Program-made: the position numbers and the translations under genes
DNA from: Taeniopygia guttata
Taxonomy: Eukaryota > Chordata > Aves > Passeriformes > Estrildidae
Length of the DNA: 64,000 nucleotides
Assembly (NCBI RefSeq): GCF_048771995.1
Contig: NC_133025.1
Coordinates: 62,001-126,000 of the forward strand
Direction of reading: 5' to 3'
In this document: positions 40,118 to 51,805 of the stretch, piece after piece
Layout of the letters: every line of letters starts with the position of its first letter
How positions within the stretch are numbered: the stretch's first letter is position 1
The notes under the pieces: model-generated
Database searches by the model: none
The model's input: the letters and a program-made list of their open reading frames with translations, nothing else
Told to the model about the DNA's origin: nothing

Positions 40118-41860
40118 CATCCTCTTCTAGTTTCAGTCACAAGCCCAGACCCAGCATCCATGTCAGAGGCGTAAAGGGATGTCACCGCAAGAACCCCACA
40201 GTCCCAGTGCCAGCCCTTCGGTTCCTATGGTGTGTGCAGTCCCTTTGCCAGCACTGCAGTGATTACAGCACCCGCCCTACAAATCCCCTTTCCCAGCCCC
40301 AGTGATTTCAGCTATTGACCCACAAGCTTTATTTTACTGCCAGCTCTCTTCTTCAGCTCCAGCTGTGCGTTTCTCCAGATTCACAGGGCAGGATCGTGGC
40401 CTTGGCTCCAGCACTGCAGCACTTCAGCTCGTGCCCCAGGGTCTCTAAGCCCACCCCACCAGCAATATCCCAGCCCCGCAGTGATTTCAACCCACGCCCA
40501 GAAATGCCCAGCCACGATGTCTGCCCCTGTATCATTTCCATTCAAAGCCCACAACCCTGTTCTCAGCAACAGAGTTCCTTATCCATTTCCAGTCACAATC
40601 CCAGCCCCACAGTCCGTTTGCCAGCCCCACAGTGACTTTGCCCACAGCCCCACTGGTGCTGTCGCAGACCGAAAGCATATCAGAGAAACCCCAGGTTTTT
40701 CAGGCACAATGTTACAGCCCCATCTCCACCCTACACATCCTGTTCTAGTTTCAATCACAAGCCCAGCCCCAGCATCCATGTCAGAGGCATAAAGGGATGT
40801 CACCACAAGGACCCCACAGTCCCTGTTCCAGCCCTTCGGTTCCTATGGTGTGTGCAGTCCCTTTCCCACCACTGCAGTGATTACAGCACCTGCCCTACAA
40901 ATCCCCTTTCCCAGCCCCGGTGATTTCAGCTCTTGAACCACAAGCTTTATTTCACTGCCAGCTCTCTTCTTCAGCTCTATCATCAGAGGGCAGGATCTTG
41001 GCCTTGGCTCCAGCTCTGCAGCACTTCAGCTCATGCCCCAGGGTCTCTAAGCCCATCCCACCATCCATATCCCAGCCCCGCAGTGATTTCAGCTCCCACT
41101 CAGCAACGCCCAGCCACTATGTGTGCACCTGTATCATTTCAGTTCAAAGCCCACAACCCTGTTCTCAGCAATAGAGTTCTTTTTCCATTTTCAGTCACAA
41201 TCCCAGCCTCACAGTCCACTTGCCCCGAGCCCCACAGATGCCGTTGCAGACCGAGAGCATATCAGAGAGTTGCCGAGTTTTTCAGGCGCAGTGTCAGAGC
41301 ACCCATCCCTGCACTACACATCCTGTTCTAATTTCAGTCACAAGCCCAGCCCCAGCATCCATGTCAAAGGCATAAAGGGATGTCGCTGAAGAACCCCACA
41401 GTCCCTGTGCCAGCCCTTCGGTTCCTATGGTGTGTGCAGTCCCTTTGCCACCACTGCAGTGATTACAGCACCTGCCCTACAAATCCCCTTTCCCAGCCCC
41501 AGTGATCTCAGCTCTTGACCCACAAGCTTTATTTTACTGCCAGCTCTCTTCTTCCAGCTCCAGTGGCACCTTTCTCCAGGTCTGCCCAGTGAACTTTCTC
41601 CCAGGCAAGAAAACAGGTTCTTGCCTTTGGCTCCAGTTTTTAAGCTTCACCTCCCCATGTAGAAATACCTTTTTCATCCCATTGTAGTAGTGTCCAGTTC
41701 AAGCCCCTCATTTTTTTACCCATTCTATGGTCACTCTCCAGATCTGCAGTGAGTATCCCTTTGAACACTGGTTACAGCACCAGCCCTCCAAATCCCCTTT
41801 CCCAGCCCCAGGAATCTCAGCTCTTGACTCACAAGCTTTATTTCACTGCCAGCTCTTCTG
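40118..41860. repeat. C-rich tandem repeat of about 600 bp, copy A (three units plus a partial)
   Basis: Unit starts are marked by CACATCCT-TTCTA-TTTCA at 40118, 40734 and 41318, giving steps of 616 and 584 bp. A second marker, (GA)TTACAGCACC followed by AAATCCCCTTTCCCAGCCCC, occurs at 40261, 40879, 41461 and again at 41772, so a fourth, shortened unit follows. The same unit appears once and is cut short in copy B (47154-47545). The sequence is dominated by CAGCCCCA-like words. On the minus strand each unit carries AATAAAGCTTGTG. Confidence 0.85.
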
Positions 41861-42740
41861 TTTCACTTCCTCCTCAACTCCTTCCCAGCAGTGCTACATA
41901 ACACTGCATCTGGCTCTCAGGGCAGGATCTTTGTTTTAGCTCTAGCTCTGTGTGGTTTCAGTTCAGCACTTGAGCCCGTATTCCTGCCCCAACCTAACAA
42001 TCCCTCCTGCAGTAACAGCTCTACAGTCTCTATCGGAGCCCTTGAAACAATTTCAGCTCCAGCCATGCAATTCCCATCCCAGCTCCATATTCCCTATCCC
42101 AGCTCCACAGGGGTTTTACCCCAAACCCTACCACATTTCTGTCTCCTCCGGCTCTGCTTCCTCAGCTCCAGCTCCTCAGCTTCCTACTGCCTGCAGCTAA
42201 AAGCTGCTCCTGCTTCTCACTGCAGCTTGGTGCTGTTGATAAGAGCACAAATCAGTTACTGTCATAATTTCAATGTCTCTTGCAGCTATCCCACCCACTC
42301 TAATGGGATCCCAACTTTGGGGACCCTTGAGGCCTGAAGCCAAACATCTACCTTCCCCCGCCCCCTGGGTCTCAGCCCAGCACCTCCCCAAAGGCCCCCT
42401 CACCTCTCCCAGGCAGCCCCAGGGGCTGGGAATAGCCACCGGGCCCCTGCTCCCACCTCCCAAAAGGTGCCCTTGGGCTGATGCGTGGGCCCTGGAACCC
42501 TCCGAGCCCCCACACCCTCAGCCTCTGCTTGGTACCAAGGGGCAGGGGCTGGGAACCCCCAGGCATCTCCTGCAGGCCCTGCACTGCAGCTCCATGCCTC
42601 TCTCCCAAGGCATTTATCCAACTCCAGCCCCAGCATTTCCACTGCTCCACATTGTTTTGGGCCCGACTCGTGCCAAAGTCCTTATTCCACACCCTGGGCC
42701 TTTATGTCTCCCCGGTGACCTCACAACCCGTGATTCAACC
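41861..42740. other. C-rich, unrecognised sequence between the 600-bp repeats and CpG1
   Basis: This is C-rich, CAGCTCC/CAGCCCC-type DNA that probably descends from the 600-bp repeat but is too diverged to phase. A 164-codon plus-strand ORF (42273-42767) exists but resembles no family I know. Its low-complexity composition argues against coding. Confidence 0.4.
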
Positions 42741-42940
42741 CCAGCCCCACAACCCTTACTAAATTAACGTCAGATAAAAAAAAAACGAAACCAAACAAAT
42801 TAAGTTTAATAAAACAAACAGAACAATGAAATAATGCAATACAGAAAAAATTGAGTAAAAGCAAAATCAAATAATAAGAAAGCAAACAACCAGCTTTATT
42901 CCCAGTATTCTCAACGTTACTTTAAATCCAGAAACCGTGA
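42741..42940. other. A-rich spacer left of CpG1
   Basis: This is about 200 bases of A-rich sequence with no recognisable element. It separates the C-rich repeats from the CpG island that begins at about 42941. Confidence 0.5.
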
Positions 42941-43255
42941 AACGGCTACTGCCCAGTGACAGCAGCCGGACCCCCTTCGCCACTCCCTGCCCCGCACCAG
43001 CCTCTGTCCGCCCGAGCCGGGCAGGGCGCGGCGCAAACAACTGGACACCGCCGGCCCCCGGCGCAGGCAGACGCGGGAGTCGCGTCCGTGCTCACCAGCG
43101 CTCCTCGGATCGGCAGCCGCGGGGGGCCCGTCCCGGCGCAGCAGCGCTCCCCAGAACGCGCATCCGCAGCTCCCGTCGCCCCCAGCCCCGCCGCCGAACT
43201 GACGCCGCCGCCACCCCGACGCACGCTACTTATACCTCAGCGCCGGCCCCGCCAG

Positions 43256-43291
43256 CCAATCACAACCCGAGGCAGCGCCGGCCCCACCAAT
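43256..43291 (+). promoter_or_regulatory. Tandem CCAAT boxes, 31 bp apart
   Basis: CCAAT occurs at 43256-43260 and again at 43287-43291. This is the spacing of paired NF-Y sites in many vertebrate housekeeping and cell-cycle promoters. Confidence 0.5.
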
Positions 43292-43644
43292 CCGAGCCCG
43301 CCCATTCCCGCCGCGCTCGGCTCGCGACCACCCCGCGCTCCCCTCACGTGCCGCTCCTGCCGCCGCCATTGCAGGGGCCGGGTCCGCCCGCTCCCAGCCG
43401 TCAGCCCGTTTCCCTGGGAGAAATCCCGGCCGGCGCCTGAACGGGAAGTTCCCGCCCGCCCTTCCCGGCCCCAGCGCCTGCCGAGGCTGCGGCAGCAGGG
43501 ATGATAGGGCTCCGCCGGCTCCCAAAGCGGCGGCGGGAGCGGCGCCTCAGGCGCACGGGGGAGCGGGGCCAGGCTGAGGAGTCGGGCCGCGACTGAGCGG
43601 GCTGAAATGGCAGGAACCGCGCCCGGTTTGAAAGGGCGGCTGTG

Positions 43645-43679
43645 ATTGGACAGGGCGGAGAAAGGCGGGCCGGGATTGG
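43645..43679 (-). promoter_or_regulatory. Tandem inverted CCAAT boxes, 30 bp apart
   Basis: ATTGG occurs at 43645-43649 and 43675-43679, each beside a GC box (ACAGGGCGG, GGCGGGGC). They mirror the forward pair about 390 bp to the left. Confidence 0.5.
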
Positions 43680-44190
43680 CGGGGCTCGGGAGCTGCGCGG
43701 CCGCGGCCCGTGGCAGCGTGGGGCGGAGCCCGCGCTGCTCGGAGGGCCCGCGGGTGCCCCGGGTCCCGCTCGGAGACCCCCTGGCCCCTTCTCCGGCCCT
43801 TGCTCGTGCCCGGCTCCCGGCGAAAAGGGCCCCGCAGAGCCCGTACTGCAGCCGTCCGTCGGCACTCGCGGCAGGGGAGGGGCGCAGCCCGGCAATGGTT
43901 CCGGGCGGCAAAGGCGGACTCTGCGATAGCAGCTCGGATCGGGGAGCGGCGGCGACGCGGCGCGGAGGCGGCTCGGTGGTGGGGAATGGGGAGGGCGCGC
44001 AGAGCCCGCTGCGGGCTCTCGACGCCTCTTCCCCCGCAGCGTTTCCCGCTTCTGCGGGGACTTGTCCTGCCCCGACTGGCCGAGATCAGCACCCTGGCCA
44101 AAATAGTGAATTACCCGCGTCCCCCTGCCCGCCCTCCGCCTGTTGCGGGCCCGCTGCTCGCCCTCCTTCTCCCCCACGGTCGTCCGATTT

Positions 44191-44785
44191 TATAGAGGAG
44201 AAAATAATATTGACTTTCACATTCAGAGATCAGCTTTTTGCATCACAAGTATTTCGATATGGTACAACTTACTTTTAACTGCTTTGTACAGCATAATTTT
44301 TTTAATAAAACCCCTACCTACTAACAACTAGAAAATAAGAATCCCCTTTATTTTATACTATATTTTAAAACTTCTATATTTCTATTTTTTATTTTTACAA
44401 GTTTTTGTCTATTATATCACAATATATTGATGTACTCTATTTAGATACATAATATTTATGACATATAATGTGCTATAAGAAGACATATACATTATGAACT
44501 ATATTGATTCCTATTATTTTGTTATATTTATATACCCACATGTATTAATTATACATCTCTTGATGGATATTTTGTTTATATTTATAATCTATATTTATAT
44601 GTATTTATATAAAGATATAAAATACTCTATAGCAAACAATATTATATCTAATAGTAATAGATAACATTATTCATGTTACATGTTTTATTTATATATTTTC
44701 TGTTTATATTTAAAATTTAAGTTTTTGTTCCCATTTTCATATTTATGCATTTGTTTTGTTTCATTAGATCTATAGTTAAAACTTT
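44191..44785. repeat. AT-rich spacer of the composite repeat, copy B
   Basis: From about 44308 this T/A-rich sequence matches 62982-63475 in copy C. Shared words include TAAAACCCCTACCTACTA, ATAATATTTATGACATATAATGTG and GTATTGATTCCTATTATTTTGT. No gene is seen. Confidence 0.75.
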
Positions 44786-45904
44786 GCAGTAAAAATCCAA
44801 TTCCTAATAATAAAATGCCAAAACAAACAGCATCGAATTCCCAACAATACCGTCCAAAAAATTCAGAAAGGCTCCACCAGCCAACCAACTACCAGCAAAA
44901 AAACCCGCACTACACTCCTTTCACTAGCAGTTCTTATCACATCACAAAAATGAAACATTTTAAAAAAGACCTATAGAAACCCACAGAGCAGATGACAAAA
45001 ACCACTAAAACAAAACAAACAAAAAAAAAAAAGAAACGCCAACTAACTTACTATACTCCAAACAACACAACAGACCCCGAACGTTTCTTAAAAAAAAAAA
45101 AAAAAACAACCAAAACTCTACCACGACACTAACTCATAAAGAGAACCCAATACTCTATAAAATGAATTAAAAAACCCCACCAAATAATTACCTATGTAAC
45201 AATATCGGAACCACGAAGAAAGAAAAGATTCACCACCGAAATAAAATAACTACCTAAAAAGATCCACCATAGAAATACCCACGTTCCCAAAAGTAAAACT
45301 AATAAAAAACAACAACCAAATACATCAAAATACCAAAAAAACCAAACACATCAACAACAACAAAATAATTATTCCTTACTCAATAAACCCATAGTGCCTC
45401 AAACCATCAAAACACAAATACCACTGAGAAATAAGCACGTCGCCAAAAGAGAAATGTAACCATAAACAATAACTCTCAAATTCCCTGCAACAATAAAACA
45501 CACACGGCAATCAAATAAGCCAAATGAATAAAACCCCTATAATATAATAAACAAGAATACAATCATCAATATAAAAAAAAAAAACCTAACTAATTAAGTA
45601 CAGGACACTACCTCAAGCCACCAAAACAAACACTACGCACTCACGCCAATAAAAGCCTCCACAACCGAATTGAAAACCTACCCTCTACTTCATGCTACGA
45701 CCCAGAAAAACCATTGTAAGCCTTTAAAAACACATCCTTTAAAAACATAAGAAACGATCAAAAAGAAATCCAACAACAACACTCAAGCCAAAAAAACCCT
45801 CGTCATCAGCGCCTGAAGCGAGAACCGTAACAACCAAAAAGTGCCCCACGGCCCTTCTCCTACACCAACTCCGGACAACAGAAAACGATCCGATAAGTTC
45901 CCCA
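44786..45904. other. A/C-rich, G-poor skewed block, copy B
   Basis: This block has the same position relative to CpG2 and the same strand asymmetry as copy A (15 C to 4 G in 45241-45300). It matches copy C from about 63475 closely and copy A more loosely. It lacks the 316-base stretch present in copy A at 37256-37571. No gene is recognised. Confidence 0.8.
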
Positions 45905-46490
45905 GAACCACCTCACAGCCACCCCAGGCAGGAAGGCTGGAAAATGAGAAGCCGCGCTCCCGGCAGGAAAGCGGCTCCTCGGGCAGGCACAGGCGGCGCC
46001 TCGCCGGGAGACCCCCGCCCGCTCCCCCCGGCCCGGCGGGGCCGGCACCGGGCCCGGGGGGCCCCGGCGGCGCCCGAGCCCCGCGCCCGGAGCGGACGGA
46101 GCGGCCGGCACCGGCCGGCACCGGCGCAGCGCCCGCGCCGCCTGCCCCGCCCGCCGGCCCGGCCAAAGCTCCCCTCGGCTCCGCACGGCTCGCACCGGCG
46201 CGGCTCCGGCAGTCCCGCGGCAGCCCCGCCGTGCCAAACTCCCCTCCCGCCTCGGCCATCCCCAGCCACTGCCAGCGGGGCTCCCGCGCCGGACCCTTCG
46301 CTGCCGGGCCAGGGGCAGAAGCGCCCCAAATGCAGCGGCGCAGCCCCATGCCCAACCTGCCAGCGCTGCCACAGCCGCGCCTCCCTTCCTTTGAAGCCCC
46401 GAAACTGACGCCACGCTCGGGCGCTCACCCCACTGCAACAAGGGCAAAGAAATGTGGGCTCCCCTTCCATCGCATCCCCTAGAAATAGAA
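45905..46490. promoter_or_regulatory. CpG island CpG2, copy B (candidate promoter)
   Basis: This is the second copy of the island at 38645-39215, about 7.27 kb away and about 97-98% identical in the core by eye. Minus-strand ORFs of 190-219 codons cross it but shift frame relative to copy A, so coding is unlikely. The G-poor side lies to its left, the same geometry as in copy A. Confidence 0.6.
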
Positions 46491-47153
46491 AAGAAGGGGC
46501 TTGCCTCAAATGATGGCAAAAGGCAGAATTTTACCTCAATCCAAACCCCTTAAAAGGAGGGACAACAGGGCAGCCCCCTCCATTTCAACTTCAGGAGGAC
46601 GAAATTCAAAAGGGAAAGGAGAAAAGTCCCCACTACAAAGGCGCACCGGCTCACCTATTTGGCTGCTGCTTATCGGCACAAAGGTTTGTCCCTCGGCTCC
46701 TCCTTCGAGCAATGCTCCACGTCCCCAGGTGCGTATCCAGGTGATCCCCCGGACCCTGTCCGAAGCGCTCACCGTCCTTCCATGAAACAGCCCCGGGAGC
46801 CCCCCATAAACTCCTCTTCTCCAGCAGCTCTGTGCAAAAGCCAGCGGCGGCAAACCCTCGCCCTAAAACAACCTCCCCCCGGCAGGAGCCGCCCCCTCCC
46901 TCCTCATCCTCACAGCTCGCACCTGGGGCTGCTCTGAGCCCTCCTCATCCTCACAGCTCACACCTGCGGCTGTTCTGAGCCCTCCGCATCCTCACAGCTC
47001 ACACCTGTCACAGTTGCAACTCTCCAACAGCGGCTCTCCTTCTCCAGCACACACCCACTTCTCACAGACACAGATCCAACAAAAACCTGCTACGGGTGTT
47101 GGCTTTTCTTAATCCTTCTGGTTACACGATTAAAATACATACACATACCATAC
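46491..47153. other. Conserved block right of CpG2, copy B, with three 41-bp tandem repeats
   Basis: This block corresponds to 39216-40117 without the T-tract insertion. Positions 46900-47008 hold three units of a 41-bp repeat built on CTCATCCTCACAGCTCACACCTG, against two in copy A. A 105-codon minus-strand ORF (46536-46853) has no recognisable family. Confidence 0.65.
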
Positions 47154-47545
47154 ATCCTGTTCTAGTTTCAGTCACAAGCCCAGCCTCAGCATCCATGTCA
47201 GAGGCGTAAAGGGATGTCGCCGCAAGAACCCCACAGTCCCAGTGCCAGCCCTTCGGTTCCTATGGTGTGTGCAGTCCCTTTGCCAGCCCAGCAGTGATTA
47301 CAGCACCCGCCCTACAAATCCCCTTTCCCAGCCCCAGTGATTTCAGCTCTTGAACCACAAGCTTTATTTCACTGCCAGCTCTCTTCTTCCAGCTCCTGCT
47401 CTGCGTTTCTCCAGCATCACAGGGGTGATCTTGGCTTCGGCTCCAGCTCTGCAGCACTTCAGCTCATGCCCCAGGGTCTCTAAGCCCACCCCACCATCAA
47501 TATCCCACCCCGCAGTGATTTCAACTCCCGCCCAGCAATGCCCAG
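47154..47545. repeat. Truncated 600-bp C-rich repeat unit, copy B
   Basis: This sequence follows copy A's unit from CATCCTGTTCTAGTTTCAGTCACAAGCCC to ...CCCAGCAATGCCCAG and then stops matching at 47545/47546. Copy A continues CCACGATGTC, while here TTGAACCCTGAGG begins. This is the left junction with the LUZP2 segment. Confidence 0.8.
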
Positions 47546-49215
47546 TTGAACCCTGAGGTAATGGGCCATTCCAGCTACGTACACTCTGCAACAAAGAGGA
47601 ACAATGTCAAATAGTTAATGAACTGAAGATAAAGATTGTGCCACTAAAACTTGAAGGAAAAAGATATTTTGTGTGGTGTGTGTGTGCTGGGAGGGGGTGT
47701 TACAGACTGAAAAAGAGATACCAGGTACTTTTTTCCATTTCCCTTGACTGTATTCAGATAACTGAAAAAAAAAAGAAGGAAGAGTACTCTGTATTTCAGT
47801 CAAATATCAAAAACCTAATTCTAATCTCTATCTGTATTCTCATGTCCCTATGTAACATGAAGGAGACCCCAAATTCTCCAAAGGCTCTGACCCTGGACCA
47901 ATCTTAAACAGAGACATGCTGTCTAGCTGGCCCTTATCCTTCAGTACTCCTCTCATGACAGAGGCATGAACACTTCCAACCTGAAGAAAAGGACAATAAG
48001 AGCAAGCTAAACAATTCTACAGCCACATTAACTAGGAACAATATGCTCCTGAGATCTCAGAGAGCTGCTCGGCTTGCAAACCTACAAAAGGAAAGTCTGC
48101 CATCCTTCAGAACATGGATCCAGGGAGCTTAATCTAAATGAGCACTATCATACCCATCTGCTGCTAATCATAAATACAGTACTTTTTTTTCCCAGAGGTA
48201 ACAATTTTTGGGAATCATGGTCTTTCCTGCAAAACAGTTATTAATAAACTGACAATCATAATTTTAAGAGTAGCGATGTGATATTCAGTTTAATAATTGC
48301 ATCCTGCTTTCTGAAATTGTATTTTAATTACATATAGAAAGATTACTAATTTTTGGCTTCAGCCTGTGCACTAACAGTAAATACCAACAACTGCCATATA
48401 CAAACTGCAAATTGGCTATGAGTTAGCAATTCCTATTTTTATTTCAGTTTTGTAATGAAAAGAGGACATTGAAGTGTCCTTCAGTCATTTCTCTGTATAA
48501 CTTCCTTTTCACTGAAATTATAGATTTCTTCTAGTTCTATCTATTCAATCAGTTGAATTCAGGAGCAAAATGCAACACGGGAAATGAAAATTACTAGGAC
48601 AGTTGTTAATCAACATGAATCTTAACTGTATTACAATATTTGAATTTCCTGACTCAAACCAGTTTTTATCTTTCTTTTTTTCCTCAGGTTTCCCTGAAAC
48701 TGTCCTTCGCATCTTGCAAAACTGGAATATTCCCTATTCCCTACTGTCAAGTTCATCGATCCATTTTGGCAATTTTGATTTGGGTGTCCCAGATGATTTT
48801 ATGATTTTTATATAATTTTTTTTTCCACTGAGAGAAACCGTGATATGCAAACCTCATATAACTGTTTAGTGCTGTATTACCACAAATTCACTTTCAGTGC
48901 CTGACAGGTAAATGATCCTACAAATTAGCACCCTCATTTATTTTAAATGCAAATCCATCTGCATTGTAGATTTGTCCTGCAGACACTATCAATCCATTTA
49001 CCAAGTGACAGAATTTTGTTATTCAGTAAAATGTAGCTGCTTCCCAGATAAAAAAAAAACTATTTATTGACAACGGAAACAGTCTTAGAATTATCCTCAA
49101 AATTTGTCATAATCTTCCAACGGATTTGAAATCCTCCTTAGTTTCAGTTTGATGCTCTTACAAGACAAACTTTCAAAGATGTTAAAAAAAACCCCACCCA
49201 AGAGTGAAATCATAC
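47546..49215. other. Non-coding part of the LUZP2 segment beyond its last exon
   Basis: This is AT-rich intron-like sequence. I looked for the LUZP2 C-terminal exon on the minus strand and did not see it, and I recognise no transposon. The left boundary is the join to the 600-bp repeat. Confidence 0.6.
49063..49068 (-). terminator. Possible polyadenylation hexamer AATAAA downstream of the last LUZP2 exon
   Basis: On the minus strand, GTCAATAAATAG occurs about 150 bases beyond the end of the 49216-49380 exon. It would suit a message that reads through the unused donor. A single hexamer in AT-rich DNA can easily be chance. Confidence 0.2.
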
Positions 49216-49380
49216 CTTGGTGCTTGTGCCTTGGGATGGGGCTTGGGAGCCCTTTGCATTGGAGGAAGGCAGCTTCTCAGCTGGTTTGGAGGACATCAGA
49301 CTCGCTGCGGGAGGCTGACTGCGCAGAACGGAGCACAGGCAAAGCTGCACAGTCTCCTTCAGAGCTTTCAGCTGGGACTC
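49216..49380 (-). CDS. LUZP2: LUZP2 internal exon, 165 nt (55 codons)
   Basis: The acceptor TTATTTCCCCAG precedes GAGTCCCAG, and the donor GTATGA follows ACCAAG. It begins ESQLKALKETVQLCL and ends GTSTK; the second half is Ser/Pro/Lys-rich and more variable, as in this protein family. If the donor is not used, the frame ends two codons later (GTA TGA). The next LUZP2 exon, which holds the C-terminus, was not found between here and the left junction at 47546. Confidence 0.88.
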
Positions 49381-50987
49381 CTGGGGAAATAAGAAACCAT
49401 CACTTCTCTGTGATGTGCTGTGATGAACACAAGGGCTTACATTCTCCATCTGTATTAAACCAAACACTTAGGAGTAGCTGCTGCTTTTTCTTATTGATGG
49501 AAGGAATTAAGACTGTCTAAAGCAGTATTTTTATGTGATTAGGTTACAGTACATTAGACACCAAACTGCCTAGGAAGTCACTGCACTCTCTTCCCATCCC
49601 TTCAAGCAGTTTTATCCACATTGATTATTGCAAATAGTACTTAAATATATTTTTTCTGAAAAGAAAAATACTATTTACAAAATATCATACGGTGTCCAGC
49701 CTTTTATGTATAATATCTACAGAGAAGTCATAAGTATTGCAAGACACAGACTTTGCATGGAGTTTTGTCTATAACATTCCAAATAATTGGTGTTTTTCTA
49801 CATTATACATAGATTATAATCCAATTAAGATGGCTTCCCTCATGGGCATATTATACTTTTGCACTATATAGTAAAAAAACCATAGGTCTTTTTAACAGTT
49901 AAAAATATGTTTGTCCAGACCCACTACTGTCCATTAAGCCAAAATAAAACTTCTAAGTGGTGAAGTGCTTGCAACTCTTGTTAGAACATTTGTGCTTTAC
50001 TCCCAGAAAGATAGACAGATATATTGATGGAAACAGAAGTCTGTAATTGAAATAAGCTGAGAAAGCAAGAACAAGGAGATAACTACAGCAGTGAGGAAAT
50101 CATATTTTAAATCTTTATTTCATCAAAGCAAGGCATGTATCAAATGTTAGCCATTGAGGTCAAATCTTACACTCACTCCAGGGGGAGTCAGCAGCATTTG
50201 GCATTAAAAAAACATTTAATTTCTAGTTTTCTTCTTTTTATTAAAAATACACCTGTAAATACAGAATGCGTTCACATTTCAATCATCAAAGATTTTTTTA
50301 AAGGTATATAAATCAAAGGATACCATGGCAAAAGCTGGTGGAAAACATATGTAAACATGGTGGAAAATGTGTATATAACATTACACATTACATATAATGT
50401 ATGTGAAATATTGCATATAAAATAAAAATATTTCATAGTCATATTAATCCTAAGCAATGCCATACAGCATGTTTTAGTTTATTTTCTTAGCAAATATTTT
50501 TGAGAAAATTACAAATATTTTGTTTTAACTCAGATAAACTTCCCCTGAACTGAAAACAGGGAATTTATCTCTTAACTGGAAAAAACTAAATGTTTCTTTA
50601 AAAAACAAACAATGCCAGTTAGTAGAAGTGTATTTCCACAGGAGGACAAAAGACAACCATAGAAAGATCATTAAAGCAGAGCACAATAGGAAAAATTAGA
50701 GATATGGGAGATGGAACATGTTATGACCTGCCCTTTAAGGTAAGTCATTAACTTAGGTTCTTGTTAATAGATCCCTTGGGGCAGATTAGAGTGAAAACCA
50801 CAGAATTACCTGTGTTTTACATATATGTAAATGTTTTATTGTAGAGCAATTTGGTTGCAGATGAAAGCAAATATGTAACTGTTTTGGTTATTACCTACAG
50901 TAACAAATCAATATAAAAGCATAAAAATAACACTTAAGAAAATGAGGAAGAAGTTCAGGGAAGGGAGAAAAAGAAGGGGAAGGGGAA

Positions 50988-51126
50988 GGGAAAAAGGGAA
51001 AAAGGGAAAAAGGGAAAAAGGGAAAAAGGGAAAAAGGGAAAAAGGGAAAAAGGGAAAAAGGGAAAAAGGGAAAAAGGGAAAAAGGGAAAAAGGGAAAAAG
51101 GGAAAAAGGGAAAAAGGGAAAAAGGG
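50988..51126. repeat. Perfect 8-bp minisatellite (AAAAAGGG), 17 units
   Basis: GGG is followed by 17 uninterrupted copies of AAAAAGGG, with GGG every 8 bases from 50988 to 51124. The left flank (50942-50987) is a degraded purine run of the GGGAAGGGG type. The lack of interruptions implies recent expansion or active slippage. Apparent ORFs of Phe/Pro/Leu or Lys/Gly repeats across it are artefacts. Confidence 0.97.
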
Positions 51127-51805
51127 AAAAAAAGAAAGAGGGAGGAACCATAAAAGTAAAAAGATATCACCATCCCTGGATCCAGTTATGAGACTTAGTC
51201 GTTGCAATTTTGATGTCCATCGGAAAAAGTACTTCTTTTCAATGTAACATCTCTTGAATTCTACCTTTTCAAGTTAGTGACTGCACAGACAGCATAAATC
51301 ACCATTTTTTATGATTAAATGGGCAGAGGTAGCAGACTGGCTAATTTTGCATGATGATATGGACTCAGTCAATCTAGTCTGATATAACCCTAGTGCTTCC
51401 TGCAGATGGCACCAATCTGAAATTACTCTCCTCTCATCCAGAAATTTCTCTGGATAATTTCTCATCTCTTAATCCTGCTATCCAGTGCTTATTCTTTCTT
51501 GACAGCAGCCATTCCAATTTTGCCATTTCAAAGGTAAAAGAAGAACAAGTAAATTTGTTTCAATCCTGTGAATAGCATAATTCAGTATTGACTTTGCTGA
51601 TAGGAGATCTATAAATGAACACCAGGAAAGCACAGGTGAAGGAAACACTATTGGAACCAGGGACGTAATTTGACAAAGTTTGCTATAACCTTGCCTAGAT
51701 GTGATTGTGATCAAAATAGGCTGCTTACCGGCCAAAATGCTGCCCACATGTGATGCATTCTTCCTATGTCCCTGATCTATTTCAGTCCTATCACATGGCT
51801 AGATC

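Larger units (their letters stand above)
42941..44190. promoter_or_regulatory. CpG island CpG1 with promoter motifs (candidate bidirectional promoter)
   Basis: This is a 1.25-kb GC-rich, CpG-dense island. It contains two forward CCAAT boxes at 43256-43260 and 43287-43291, two inverted ones (ATTGG) at 43645-43649 and 43675-43679, and a CACGTG E-box at 43345-43350. It also has a GCCGCCATTG YY1-like word near 43363, a TATA-like CTTATACC near 43229 and several GGGCGG GC boxes. Pairs of CCAAT boxes about 31 bp apart are typical of NF-Y-bound promoters. Overlapping ORFs up to 258 codons on both strands are what GC-rich DNA gives by default, and I recognise no protein in them. No flanking gene is visible, so any transcript starting here is unidentified. 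Confidence 0.6.

Noticed and set aside
43237..44278. Several ORFs of more than 200 codons on both strands of CpG1
   Set aside because: Overlapping frames on both strands are a composition effect. No recognisable domain or splice structure was seen.
50891..51247. Lys/Gly or Phe/Pro/Leu repeat proteins across the 8-bp minisatellite
   Set aside because: These are translation artefacts of AAAAAGGG; every frame is open because the unit has no stop.
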